Of a DNA stretch of 29,673 nucleotides, positions 7,071 to 14,866 are shown in pieces. The position numbers were made by a program, and so were the translations under genes. The DNA lies in the NCBI GenBank assembly GCA_035550315.1, contig DASZPL010000050.1:1-29673 (forward strand), read 5' to 3'. The DNA is from DASZPL01 sp035550315 (lineage in GTDB: Bacteria > Actinomycetota > Actinomycetes > JAFAQI01). Each line of letters starts with the position of its first letter. Within the stretch, counting starts at the first letter, position 1. Under the pieces are notes generated by a model. That model was not told the DNA's origin and did not search any database. It saw only the letters and a program-made list of their open reading frames with translations.

Positions 7071-8048
7071 CTAGCGGTTGTCCCGGTTGCGCTCGTCGAG
7101 CAGCTGCACCGCGGCGTAGATCGCCTCCAGGGCCGGTACGTCGACGCCGACCAGCCCGGCCATCTCGATCGGCGCGGCCATCAACGCGTCCAGCTCCAGC
7201 GGCTTGCCGGCCTCGAGGTCCATCAACATCGACGTCTTGTGGTCGCCGACCCGCTCGGCGCCGGCCAGCCGGCGTTCGATCGAGATCTCCGGCTCGGCAC
7301 CGAACGCCCGCGCGATCGACAGCGCCTCCTCCATCATCGTGACGGCGAGCCGGCGGGTCTGCGGGTTGCGCGCGATCTGCTCCATCGTCGCGCCGGTCAG
7401 CGCGCTGATCGGGTTGAACGTGCAGTTGCCCATCAGCTTCAGCCAGATGTCCTTGCGCAGCTGCGGCTCGACCGGGCACTTCAGCCCGCCGGCGACCATC
7501 GCCTCGCTGAACTCCGTGCAGCGCGGCGAGATCGTGCCGTCGGGCTCGCCGATCGAGAACCTGGTGCCTTCGACGTGGCGGATCACGCCTGGGCGCTCGA
7601 TCTCGGTGGAGCAGTAGACGACGCAGCCGATCGCCCGCTCCGGCGCGATGACGGCGCTGACCGAGCCGTCGGGGTCGACCGACTCCAGCCGGGTCTCGGC
7701 GTACTGGCCGGCGAGGCCGTGGAAGTACCACGCCGGGATGCCATTCTGGGCGGGGACGATTGCCGTGGCGTCGCCGAGCAGCGGCTCGATCAGCGGCGCC
7801 GCGGCGGCGTAGGAGTAGGCCTTTAGCCCAAGGAAGACGACGTCGACCGGGCCGACCTCGGCGGCGGAGTCGGTGACGTGCGGGTGCGCGTCGAAGTCGC
7901 CGCGCGGGCTGAGCACGCGCACGCCCTCGTCCCGCATCACCTGCATGTGCTGGCCGCGGGCGATCAGGTGCACTTCGCTGCCGCCGCGGTCGAGCGCCGC
8001 ACCGACATACGCGCCGATCGCGCCGGCGCCGACGACTGCAACCTTCAC
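7071..8048 (-). CDS. Ketopantoate reductase (PanE/ApbA) family oxidoreductase
   Basis: The 325-residue product has the N-terminal Rossmann motif VGAGAIGAYVG (6-16), LGLKAYS with Lys76, PAQNGIP (99-105), and the C-terminal helical domain with catalytic-type Lys204 in KLMGNCTFNPISALTG and DLEAGKPLELDAL near 277-289. These are the hallmarks of NADPH-dependent 2-dehydropantoate 2-reductases. In a catabolic operon without other pantothenate genes it more likely reduces another 2-oxo acid or oxidises a 2-hydroxy acid. The GTG at 8048 is chosen because it makes a 4-base GTGA overlap with the upstream ligase and gives the exact family N-terminus (MKVAVVG). The same frame continues upstream but only as an antisense-type shadow of the ligase. 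Confidence 0.85.
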   Translation of the reverse strand: MKVAVVGAGAIGAYVGAALDRGGSEVHLIARGQHMQVMRDEGVRVLSPRGDFDAHPHVTDSAAEVGPVDVVFLGLKAYSYAAAAPLIEPLLGDATAIVPAQNGIPAWYFHGLAGQYAETRLESVDPDGSVSAVIAPERAIGCVVYCSTEIERPGVIRHVEGTRFSIGEPDGTISPRCTEFSEAMVAGGLKCPVEPQLRKDIWLKLMGNCTFNPISALTGATMEQIARNPQTRRLAVTMMEEALSIARAFGAEPEISIERRLAGAERVGDHKTSMLMDLEAGKPLELDALMAAPIEMAGLVGVDVPALEAIYAAVQLLDERNRDNR

Positions 8049-9535
8049 GAGTTGACCAGGTCCGCCAACAGCCGTCGCTGGATCTTGCCGGTCGGCCCCT
8101 TCGGGATGGCGTCGCGGATGGCGATCGACGCCGGCACCTTGAACCCGACCAGATGGCTGGCGCAGTGTGCCGTCAGCTCGGCCGCCGTCACGTCCGACTT
8201 CGGCACGACGACCGCCTCCACCCGCTCGCCGTACTTGTCGTCCGGCGCGCCGTAGGCCGCCGCCTCCGCAACCGCGGGGTGCTCGAGCAACACCGCTTCG
8301 ACTTCGTACGGCGAGATCTTCTCGCCGCCGCGGTTGATGATCTCCTTGATCCGGCCGACCAGCGTGAGGTAGCCGTCGTCGGACAGCACGCCGACGTCGC
8401 CGGTGCGGAACCAGCCGTCGCGGAAGCTCGCGGCGTTCGCCTCCGGGTTGTCGAGGTAGCCGTCGACCACCGACGCGCCCTTCACCGACACCTCGCCGGA
8501 GATGCCCGGCGCGACCGGCCGCCAGTCGTCGTCGAGGATCGCGACCTCGATCCCGGTGGCCTGACCCACCGACCCCGGCCGGCGCTCGCCCGGCGGCAGC
8601 GGGTTGGACGCCATCTGGTGTGACGCCTCGGTCATGCCGTAGGCCTCGACCAGCGGCACGCCGATGACCGACTCGAACTCCCGCCACAGCGGCGGCGGCA
8701 ACGTCGCCGAGCACGACCGGACGAACCTCAGCTTGTGCCCGACGTGACGCTCGTCGGCGCAGGTCTGCAGCACGATGTGGTGGATCGTCGGGACGGCCGT
8801 GTACCAGGTCGCGCCGTAGTCCTTCACGTTCGGCCAGAACTCGCCCGCGCTGAACCGCGGCGGGATCACGATCGACCCGCCGGCGGACAACGACGCGAGC
8901 ACCGCCGCGACCAACCCGTGGATGTGGAACAGCGGCATCACGCAGTAGCAGACGTCGTCCGGACCGAGCTGGTAGGTCGCCGCGACGTTGCGCGCGCTGC
9001 GGGCCAGGTTGCGCTGCGCCAGCGGCACCGTCTTGGGGCGGCTGGTCGTGCCGCTGGTGTGCAGCAGCAGCGCGATCGCGTTGCCGTCGGTTTGCGGGGT
9101 GCTGGCGACCGGCGTCGCACCGTCGATGACGACGTGGCCGCCGACGTCGGTGAGCTCGGCGTGCGGGATGCCGAGCTGTGACGCCGCCTCGGTCGCGGCG
9201 CCCGTGGCGGGCTCGCCGTACAGCAAGAACCCGACCTTCAGGTCCTCCAGCTCGCCGCGCACCTCACCGGCGGAGAACGCCGGGTTGAGCGGCGCGACCG
9301 CCGCGCCGAGCGACACGATCGCCAGGAATGCGACGACCAGCCGAGGGCTGTTGGCGAGCACCATCCCGACCCGGTCACCCGCACCGACCCCGAGCCCGGC
9401 GAGCTGGTCGGCGACCCGTTGCACTTCCTCGCGCAGCCCGCGGTGCGACAGCCGCTGACCCGACGCGGCGTCGATCAGCGCCGGTGCGTCGTCTCGTCGC
9501 TGCAGCAGGTCAAGCAGCGCCCCCGTCTCGCTCAT
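8045..9535 (-). CDS. Acyl-CoA synthetase, oxalyl-CoA synthetase-like (AAE3/Pcs60 group)
   Basis: The 496-residue adenylate-forming ligase has the phosphate loop HTSGTTSRPK (159-168), PLFHIHGLVA (201-210), ATWYTAVPTIH (242-252), RSCSATL (273-279), EAYGMTEASHQM (297-308), GRIKEIINRGGEKISP (394-409) and catalytic Lys484 in GPTGKIQRR. The combination of HTSGTTSRPK, ATWYTAVPTIH, RSCSA and MTEA.H.M..NPLP is very like plant AAE3 and yeast Pcs60, which activate oxalate; other small acids are possible. It is encoded between a crotonase (1-base gap) and a ketopantoate-reductase-like gene (4-base overlap). Substrate assignment is by similarity recalled from memory and needs alignment. Confidence 0.8.
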   Translation of the reverse strand: MSETGALLDLLQRRDDAPALIDAASGQRLSHRGLREEVQRVADQLAGLGVGAGDRVGMVLANSPRLVVAFLAIVSLGAAVAPLNPAFSAGEVRGELEDLKVGFLLYGEPATGAATEAASQLGIPHAELTDVGGHVVIDGATPVASTPQTDGNAIALLLHTSGTTSRPKTVPLAQRNLARSARNVAATYQLGPDDVCYCVMPLFHIHGLVAAVLASLSAGGSIVIPPRFSAGEFWPNVKDYGATWYTAVPTIHHIVLQTCADERHVGHKLRFVRSCSATLPPPLWREFESVIGVPLVEAYGMTEASHQMASNPLPPGERRPGSVGQATGIEVAILDDDWRPVAPGISGEVSVKGASVVDGYLDNPEANAASFRDGWFRTGDVGVLSDDGYLTLVGRIKEIINRGGEKISPYEVEAVLLEHPAVAEAAAYGAPDDKYGERVEAVVVPKSDVTAAELTAHCASHLVGFKVPASIAIRDAIPKGPTGKIQRRLLADLVNS

Positions 9536-9536
9536 C

Positions 9537-10391
9537 TCAGGTCCTTCCGCTGTTCGGTTGTTGTGCGCGCTGGCGTTTCGCTGCTTGCTGGCGGTCGATC
9601 AACGCCTGTACGGCGGCGAGGTGCTCGGCGGTGCCGTGCAGCTCGGCCTGCATCTCGGCCGCGGCGTCGAGCACCTCGTCGAAGCTGCCGGTCTGGGCGT
9701 TGCGCAGCAACCGCTTCGTGTAGCGGGTGGCGAGGCCGGGCTGCGACGCGATTGTCCGCGCCAGGTCGAGTGCGGCGGGCAGCAGCGCGTCGGCGTCGTA
9801 CACGTCCAGCACCACACCGAGCCGCACCGCCTCGTCGGCGTCGATCACCCGGCCGGTGAACGCCAGCTCGGCGGCGCGCTGCTCCCCGACCACCCGGGGC
9901 AGCAGCCAGGACCCGCCGTCACCGGCCACCAGCCCGAGGGTGACGAAAGTCTCGCCGAACTTCGCCGTCCGCGCGGCCAGCCGCAGATCGCAGGCCAGCG
10001 CGAGGTCGAAGCCGGCGCCGATCGCCGGGCCGTTGACCGCCGCGACGCTCGGCATCGCCAGGCCGTGCACCGCCCGGATCAGCGTCTGGATGCCGCTGCG
10101 GTACGCCGCCGCGATCTCGGCCGGAGATCCGGCGAACATGCCCTCGCGGTCGAGCATCTTGCGGACGTTGCCGCCGGCCGAGAACGCCGAGCCGGCGCCG
10201 GTCAGCACGACCGCGCGAATGCTTGGGTCGGCGTTGAACGCGGCGCAGGCCGCCGGCAGCTCGGAGACGATCGGCTCGTCGGAGATGACGTTGCGCGTCT
10301 CCGGCCGGTCGAGCGTGACGATGGCGATGCCGTCGTCGATGCTGACCGACAGGCTCTCGAAGTCGCCGGCCGCCGGCGCGGCCGCGCTCAT
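9537..10391 (-). CDS. Enoyl-CoA hydratase/isomerase (crotonase) family protein
   Basis: The 284-residue product shows the crotonase fold: VTLDRPETRN (25-34), the first oxyanion-hole segment FSAGGNV (70-76) and the second NGPAIGAGFDLALACD (120-135). The two Glu used by classical hydratases are absent: the first is Asp129 and the second position is Phe149. GDGGSWLLPRVVG (157-169) carries Asp158, as in several isomerase-type or PaaG-like members. So an enoyl-CoA isomerase or another crotonase reaction is more likely than plain hydration. The C-terminus ends in a Gln/Arg-rich tail. Its ATG overlaps the dehydrogenase stop (ATGA). Confidence 0.85.
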   Translation of the reverse strand: MSAAAPAAGDFESLSVSIDDGIAIVTLDRPETRNVISDEPIVSELPAACAAFNADPSIRAVVLTGAGSAFSAGGNVRKMLDREGMFAGSPAEIAAAYRSGIQTLIRAVHGLAMPSVAAVNGPAIGAGFDLALACDLRLAARTAKFGETFVTLGLVAGDGGSWLLPRVVGEQRAAELAFTGRVIDADEAVRLGVVLDVYDADALLPAALDLARTIASQPGLATRYTKRLLRNAQTGSFDEVLDAAAEMQAELHGTAEHLAAVQALIDRQQAAKRQRAQQPNSGRT

Positions 10392-11434
10392 CCGAGGCTC
10401 GCCAGGAAGGCCGCGTTGATCCGCGCGGACAGCTCGTCGGTCGATGCGACCGGGTCACCGGGCGCCGCCATGTCATAGGTCAGCGGGCCGTCCTGCAGGG
10501 CGTGGCTGACCGCGGCGCGCACCTGCGCCGCCCACTTCTCGGTCTCCGGGAACCACTCGAGCAGCATCGCCAGCGCGAGGTAGCCGCCGCACGGGTTGAC
10601 CCGGTTCTGCCCGGCCCGCTTCGGCGCCGAGCCGTGCACCGGCTCGAACAGGCCGGCGCACCGGCGAGGGTCGCCCGGTGTGGTCGGGCGCACCGACGCC
10701 GAGCCGCAGAGCGCGATCGAGCCGACCCGGCCGCACGCGAGGTCGCTGAGGATGTCGCCGAACAGTCCTTCGGTGACCAGCACCGCCGACGGGGGCACGC
10801 CGGCGCCGAGCTCGAACGCCATCCGGTCGACGTACACGTGCCGCACCGGGATGTCGTGCGCGGCGGCGACCTGGCTCACCACCTGCCGCCACAGCCGGCT
10901 GGTCGCGAGCAGGTTCGCTTTGTCCACCGACAGCAACGGCGTCTCGGACAGCGCGACGTAGCCGGCCGCAATCTCGGCCAGCTCGCGGATCCGCTCGGGG
11001 CTCAGCTCAAGCAGGTCGGAGGCGGGTTGGCTGCCGTCGCTCTCCTGCCGGCCGGCCGATCCGTAGGCGCCGCCGAGCAGGTTGCGTACGACGGTAAGCG
11101 GCTGCTCGTCGCCTCGCCAGACCTGGCGGATGCTGACCCGCAGGTCGAAGTGCTCGCGCAACCCGATCAGGCTGAGCTCGGGCCGGTAGCCGGGGACGTC
11201 CACCCCTGGATGGTCGCCGACGGCGCCGAGCAGGATCGCGTCGGACTGCTCGCAGGCCTCGACCGTCTTGGCCGGCAACCCGTCGCCGAGGCTGCCGAAC
11301 GCCGACGCGCCGACCGGCCAGGGCCCGGTGACCGAGACGACGTCGCGAGCCGCGAGCGCGTCGAGCAGTCGGGCGGGACCGTCGAGCACCTCCGGCCCGA
11401 CGCCATCCCCGGGCAGCAGCGCGATGCTGATCAT
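10388..11434 (-). CDS. Isocitrate/isopropylmalate dehydrogenase family (beta-decarboxylating dehydrogenase)
   Basis: The 348-residue product has the family's LLPGDGVGPEV start (6-16), LREHFDLRVSIRQ with Arg93, Arg99 and Arg103, VRNLLGGAYG (116-125, Arg117 and Tyr124), VDKANLL with Lys172, VDRMAFELG with Asp203, and the metal aspartates of LFGDILSD (Asp227 and Asp231), then GLFEPVHGSAPKRAG. It should oxidise and decarboxylate a 2-hydroxy acid with a 3-carboxylate (isopropylmalate, malate or tartrate type), using NAD+ and Mg/Mn. LREHFDL is more LeuB-like than tartrate-dehydrogenase-like, but IRQVW differs from the NLRP of LeuB, and no other leucine genes are present. A catabolic substrate is therefore favoured. 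Confidence 0.85.
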   Translation of the reverse strand: MISIALLPGDGVGPEVLDGPARLLDALAARDVVSVTGPWPVGASAFGSLGDGLPAKTVEACEQSDAILLGAVGDHPGVDVPGYRPELSLIGLREHFDLRVSIRQVWRGDEQPLTVVRNLLGGAYGSAGRQESDGSQPASDLLELSPERIRELAEIAAGYVALSETPLLSVDKANLLATSRLWRQVVSQVAAAHDIPVRHVYVDRMAFELGAGVPPSAVLVTEGLFGDILSDLACGRVGSIALCGSASVRPTTPGDPRRCAGLFEPVHGSAPKRAGQNRVNPCGGYLALAMLLEWFPETEKWAAQVRAAVSHALQDGPLTYDMAAPGDPVASTDELSARINAAFLASLG

Positions 11435-12240
11435 GGTTTGAGTAGTTCCTCGCCGTTCTTCTCGGTGATCAGGTCGAGCGTGGCACCACCGAGCGCCGAC
11501 TCGGTGGTGGTCAGCCAGCTGTCGATCCCCGGGTCAATGTCGGGATGGTCGACGTGGCCGAGGTCGCTGCCGAAGACCAGCAGCGAGTGCGGGTAGTCCG
11601 CGGCCAGCCGGTCGGTCGCGGGCCGACCGCCGGTCGCGGTCAGGTCGGCCAGCACGCCGATCTCGACGTACACCCCGAGCTCGACCAGCGCGTCGACGTG
11701 GTCGTCGCGCCAGCCGAGGAAGTCCATCAGCGGGTGGTTGACGAGAAACCGCTGCACGCCGTGTGCCCGCGCGGCCCGGAAAGCGGTGATCGCCTCGTCG
11801 ATCGACACGTGGCCCGACGCCAGCACCATGTCGTGGGCCGCGACGACCTCGAACACGTCCTCCCACTCGGGCAGCAGCTCGCCGTCGCGGCAGACCGGCA
11901 CTGCGCGGAAGTCCATGCTGCGGTGCACCCGCAGCTCGGGTGAGGTTTGCGCGGCGCGATGCGCCTCGGACGACACCGTCGGCAGCCAGACCACCCGGGC
12001 GCCGAACGAAGCCGCGACGCTGACCGCGTCCGGGTTGGCGCCGCCGACGGGGGAGTTCAACACGATCGATCCGACCGCACCGTTGCCGACCAGATTCGCC
12101 CGCGCCGCCGTGCTCCCCTCGTGTGCCTTCAGCACGTAGGTGCCGATGCCGGCGGCGGCGAGCAGCGGACCGATCTCGAGGTCGGTGTGGTGGCGGGGCA
12201 GCAGGCTGGGCGAACTGTGGACGTGCAGGTCGACGATCAC
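11431..12240 (-). CDS. DUF6282-type amidohydrolase-like protein
   Basis: The 269-residue product looks like a TIM-barrel amidohydrolase of the DUF6282 group. Metal-site residues appear in the expected order: H6-V-H8 at the first strand, LKAHEG with Lys38 and His40, SGHVS with His144, VNHP with His169 and GSDLGH with Asp226. This HxH / K(H) / H / H / D set is the classic dinuclear hydrolase pattern, so hydrolysis of an amide, lactam or lactone is likely. The substrate is unknown. The GTG start at 12240 overlaps the ligase stop (GTGA); the 3' end overlaps the dehydrogenase start (ATGA). Confidence 0.75.
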   Translation of the reverse strand: MIVDLHVHSSPSLLPRHHTDLEIGPLLAAAGIGTYVLKAHEGSTAARANLVGNGAVGSIVLNSPVGGANPDAVSVAASFGARVVWLPTVSSEAHRAAQTSPELRVHRSMDFRAVPVCRDGELLPEWEDVFEVVAAHDMVLASGHVSIDEAITAFRAARAHGVQRFLVNHPLMDFLGWRDDHVDALVELGVYVEIGVLADLTATGGRPATDRLAADYPHSLLVFGSDLGHVDHPDIDPGIDSWLTTTESALGGATLDLITEKNGEELLKP

Positions 12241-13727
12241 GCCAGCACCCAGCTCTCCAGCCGCTCGGCGTCGTCCAGCTCCCGGCGGCGGACCTTGCCG
12301 ACGCCGTCGTCGCGGGGCATCAGCTTCAACCGGACCAGCAGGCTCGGCCGCATGAACGGCGGCAGCTCGTCGCGGACCGCGCGGATGGCGTCGACGTCGA
12401 TCGCTTCGCCGGTGACGAACAGCACCACCTCGTCGTCGCCGAGCTCACCCGCCTGCCGCCAGATCGCAAGGTCGTCGATGCCGCCGACCTTGGCGAAGAC
12501 GTTCTCGACGTAGCCGATCGGCACGAACTCGCCCTTGACGCGGATCGACTCGGCGCGGCGCTCGATGAAGACCAGGTTGCCCTGCTCGTCCACCCGGCCG
12601 AGGTCTCCGGTCGCGAACCAGCCGTCCGCGTCGAACGGCCGGATCAGTTCGCCGCGCCGCCGGTAGCCGTCGAACAGCACGTTCGGCCGCAGCGCCCTGA
12701 CGTAGATCTCGCCGTCGTCGTCGACCCGCCACACCACCTCGTGCCGGGCGCGCCCGCCGTAGCGCGACATGCCTTCCGGTAGGTCGGCGACCTCGCCGCG
12801 GCGCCACAGCCACAGGTGGCTCAGCCCACCGGCCTCGGTCGAGCCGTACGCCGAAACCCCGAGCGGCACCGCGAACTGATCGAGGAACTCGGCGTCGGCG
12901 AAGAACGTGATCCGCACCGAGTGGCCAGCCGCGTCGGCGGGCGTGCCGGTGCGCTTCAGGATCTCCACCGGCGGGCCGTGCAGCACCAGCGCGGTCACCC
13001 CCTCGGCGCGGACCTCCGACCAGAACCGGCTCGCCGAGAACCGCTGGCTGCTGAGCACGCCGGCGCGCCCGACCAGCCCGCCGATCACGCCGTAGCCGAG
13101 CGGGTTGATGTGAAACAGCGGCAGCGGCGCGAAGACCACGTCGCGCTCACTGAACGACATCGAGTCGGCGATGAACCGCCCCAGCCGCAGGAAGTACTCG
13201 TGGGTCTGCGCGCAGAACTTCGGCGTACCGGTCGTGCCCGAGGTGTGCATGTAGCCGGCGGTGTCGGACGGCTGCCGCGCCAGCCCGGGCAGCGGACCCG
13301 ACTGCGGTGGCGCGGCGTGGACGGCGCCGCCCGCCGTGATCTCGCCGTCGCTCGCGCGGCTGGCGTCGAGGTGGCGCAGCTGCGGTCCGACCGACGGCTG
13401 CGGCTCGGTGCCGATCCAGGTGATGGCGTCCGGCTCGAGGTCGCTGACCATCTCGGCGAGCAGCTCGGGCGGGTACGTCGGGTTCAGCAGCGCGGTCTCG
13501 ACGCCGGCGAGTTGCAGCGCCATCCAGATCGCGAGATACGACCGGCTGTTGGTGCCGATGACCGCGACCCGCTGGCCCGGCTGCACCGCGAGGTCGCCGA
13601 GCAGCGTCGCGAGCCGGGCGGCGCGGTCGAACGCGTCGCGGAACGGCTCATGGTCGCCGACCAGGCCGAACGGGCGGTCGCCACAGGTCTGCCGCCGGTC
13701 GACCAGCAACTCGGAGAGATTGTTCAT
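12237..13727 (-). CDS. AMP-dependent acyl-CoA synthetase/ligase (class I adenylate-forming)
   Basis: The 496-residue product has the phosphate loop HTSGTTGTPK (161-170), PLPLFHINPLGYG (201-213), YGSTEAGG (294-301), GWFATGDLG (369-377), a degenerate hinge RRAESIRVKGEFV (390-402) and a probable catalytic Lys478 in DGVGKVRRREL. It activates a carboxylic acid to an acyl-AMP and then usually an acyl-CoA. It is the second ligase of the operon and clearly not a recent duplicate of the one at 8045, so two different acids are probably activated. It is translationally coupled on both sides by 4-base overlaps. Confidence 0.85.
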   Translation of the reverse strand: MNNLSELLVDRRQTCGDRPFGLVGDHEPFRDAFDRAARLATLLGDLAVQPGQRVAVIGTNSRSYLAIWMALQLAGVETALLNPTYPPELLAEMVSDLEPDAITWIGTEPQPSVGPQLRHLDASRASDGEITAGGAVHAAPPQSGPLPGLARQPSDTAGYMHTSGTTGTPKFCAQTHEYFLRLGRFIADSMSFSERDVVFAPLPLFHINPLGYGVIGGLVGRAGVLSSQRFSASRFWSEVRAEGVTALVLHGPPVEILKRTGTPADAAGHSVRITFFADAEFLDQFAVPLGVSAYGSTEAGGLSHLWLWRRGEVADLPEGMSRYGGRARHEVVWRVDDDGEIYVRALRPNVLFDGYRRRGELIRPFDADGWFATGDLGRVDEQGNLVFIERRAESIRVKGEFVPIGYVENVFAKVGGIDDLAIWRQAGELGDDEVVLFVTGEAIDVDAIRAVRDELPPFMRPSLLVRLKLMPRDDGVGKVRRRELDDAERLESWVLA

Positions 13728-14866
13728 TCCAATCCCTCGAGGTGCTCGCCGCGGAGCACCCGGCGGGCAATGTAGTTGCGCAGCACCTCGACCGAGCCGC
13801 CGGCGATCCGCAGCACCTTCACGTCGTGCAACAACTGACCGAAGTCGACGTCGTGGTAGAGCGCGTGGCCGCCGGTGAGCGCGAACGCGTCATTGACCGC
13901 GCGCTCGGCGGCGTCGATGGCGAGCTTCTTCGCCAGCGACGTGGGCAACGCCGGGTCGGCGCCCTGGTCGAACACCGCCGCGGCGCGGTTGCGCGCGAGC
14001 GACGCGGCGTACAAGTCGCTGTAGCGGTCGGCCATCGTCCATTGAATGCCTTGAAAGTCGGTGACCACGTTGTCGCCGACCTGGCGGTGCGCGGCGTAGC
14101 GCGCGGCGTGCGTCAGCGCCCGCCGGCCAAAGCCGATCAACTCCGAGGCGTTGCCGAGCCGGCTGACGTTGAACGTCGTCAGGAACGTGTCCATCCCGCG
14201 GCCGGGCGGGCCCAGACTCGCCGAGGCCGGCAGCCGCACGTCGTCGAAGTACATGTCGGCGGTCGGGATCAGCCGCAGCCCGATCGGGTCGGTCTGCTTG
14301 GACTTCACGCCGGGCAGGTCCATGTCGACGAGGAACGACGACAAACCTTCCTCGGCCATCGCGAAGACCAACGTGACGTCGCACTGGTGGCCGAGGTTCA
14401 CGTGGGTCTTGCGGCCGTTGAGGATCCAGTCGCCGCCGTCGCGCTTCGCGGTTGCCTGCATCAGCTTCAGCGACGATCCGACGCCGGGCTCGGAGATCGA
14501 CTCGGAGAAGATCGCCTCGCCGCGCGCGATCGGGCCGAGGTAGCGCTCCTGCTGCTCCTCCGTGCCCCAGTCCATCAGCCAGCGCTGGCCCTGGATCGAG
14601 ATCTGCGGTGACACCAGGTTGTGACGCGCGACCTCTTCTTCGATCACGCAGTACTCCGCGACCCCGCCGCCGAGACCGCCGACGCCGGTCGGCGCGAACG
14701 GTCCGACCCAGCCGCGCCGCCCCATCTCCTGGAAGATCTCGGCCGGGAACTCGCCCAACTTGGTGCACCGCTGCAGCTCGTCGTGCGCGGACTCGGCGAG
14801 CTCGGCGGCGGCGCGGCAGAAGTCGTCGAGCCAGCCGTCGAGGTTCAGTTGCAGGCCGTCATACAT
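13724..14866 (-). CDS. Acyl-CoA dehydrogenase family protein lacking the usual catalytic Glu
   Basis: The 380-residue product has the ACAD layout: N-terminal helices, the SESISEPGVGSSL flavin/substrate segment (121-133), the middle beta domain with WILNGRKTHV (147-156), and the C-terminal helical bundle with RYAAHRQ (256-262), DFQGIQWTMAD (270-280) and LTGGHALY (330-337). At the medium-chain base position (Glu of IYEGT) the segment is RIAGGSVEVLR with Gly356. At the isovaleryl-type position before the conserved Arg236 it is Ser235. So neither known base is present. ATG 14866 is chosen for a GAGGGGGGC Shine-Dalgarno and the 8-base overlap with the upstream gene; a start at 14911 would add 15 residues. 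Confidence 0.8.
   Translation of the reverse strand: MYDGLQLNLDGWLDDFCRAAAELAESAHDELQRCTKLGEFPAEIFQEMGRRGWVGPFAPTGVGGLGGGVAEYCVIEEEVARHNLVSPQISIQGQRWLMDWGTEEQQERYLGPIARGEAIFSESISEPGVGSSLKLMQATAKRDGGDWILNGRKTHVNLGHQCDVTLVFAMAEEGLSSFLVDMDLPGVKSKQTDPIGLRLIPTADMYFDDVRLPASASLGPPGRGMDTFLTTFNVSRLGNASELIGFGRRALTHAARYAAHRQVGDNVVTDFQGIQWTMADRYSDLYAASLARNRAAAVFDQGADPALPTSLAKKLAIDAAERAVNDAFALTGGHALYHDVDFGQLLHDVKVLRIAGGSVEVLRNYIARRVLRGEHLEGLE

Noticed and set aside
7071..8048. Assignment as panE of pantothenate synthesis
   Set aside because: Family membership is clear, but the operon context argues for a different 2-oxo/2-hydroxy acid substrate.
10388..11434. Assignment as leuB of leucine biosynthesis
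   Set aside because: The fold and metal residues fit, but no other leu genes are present, the NLRP segment is altered, and the gene is embedded in a catabolic operon; called only at family level.
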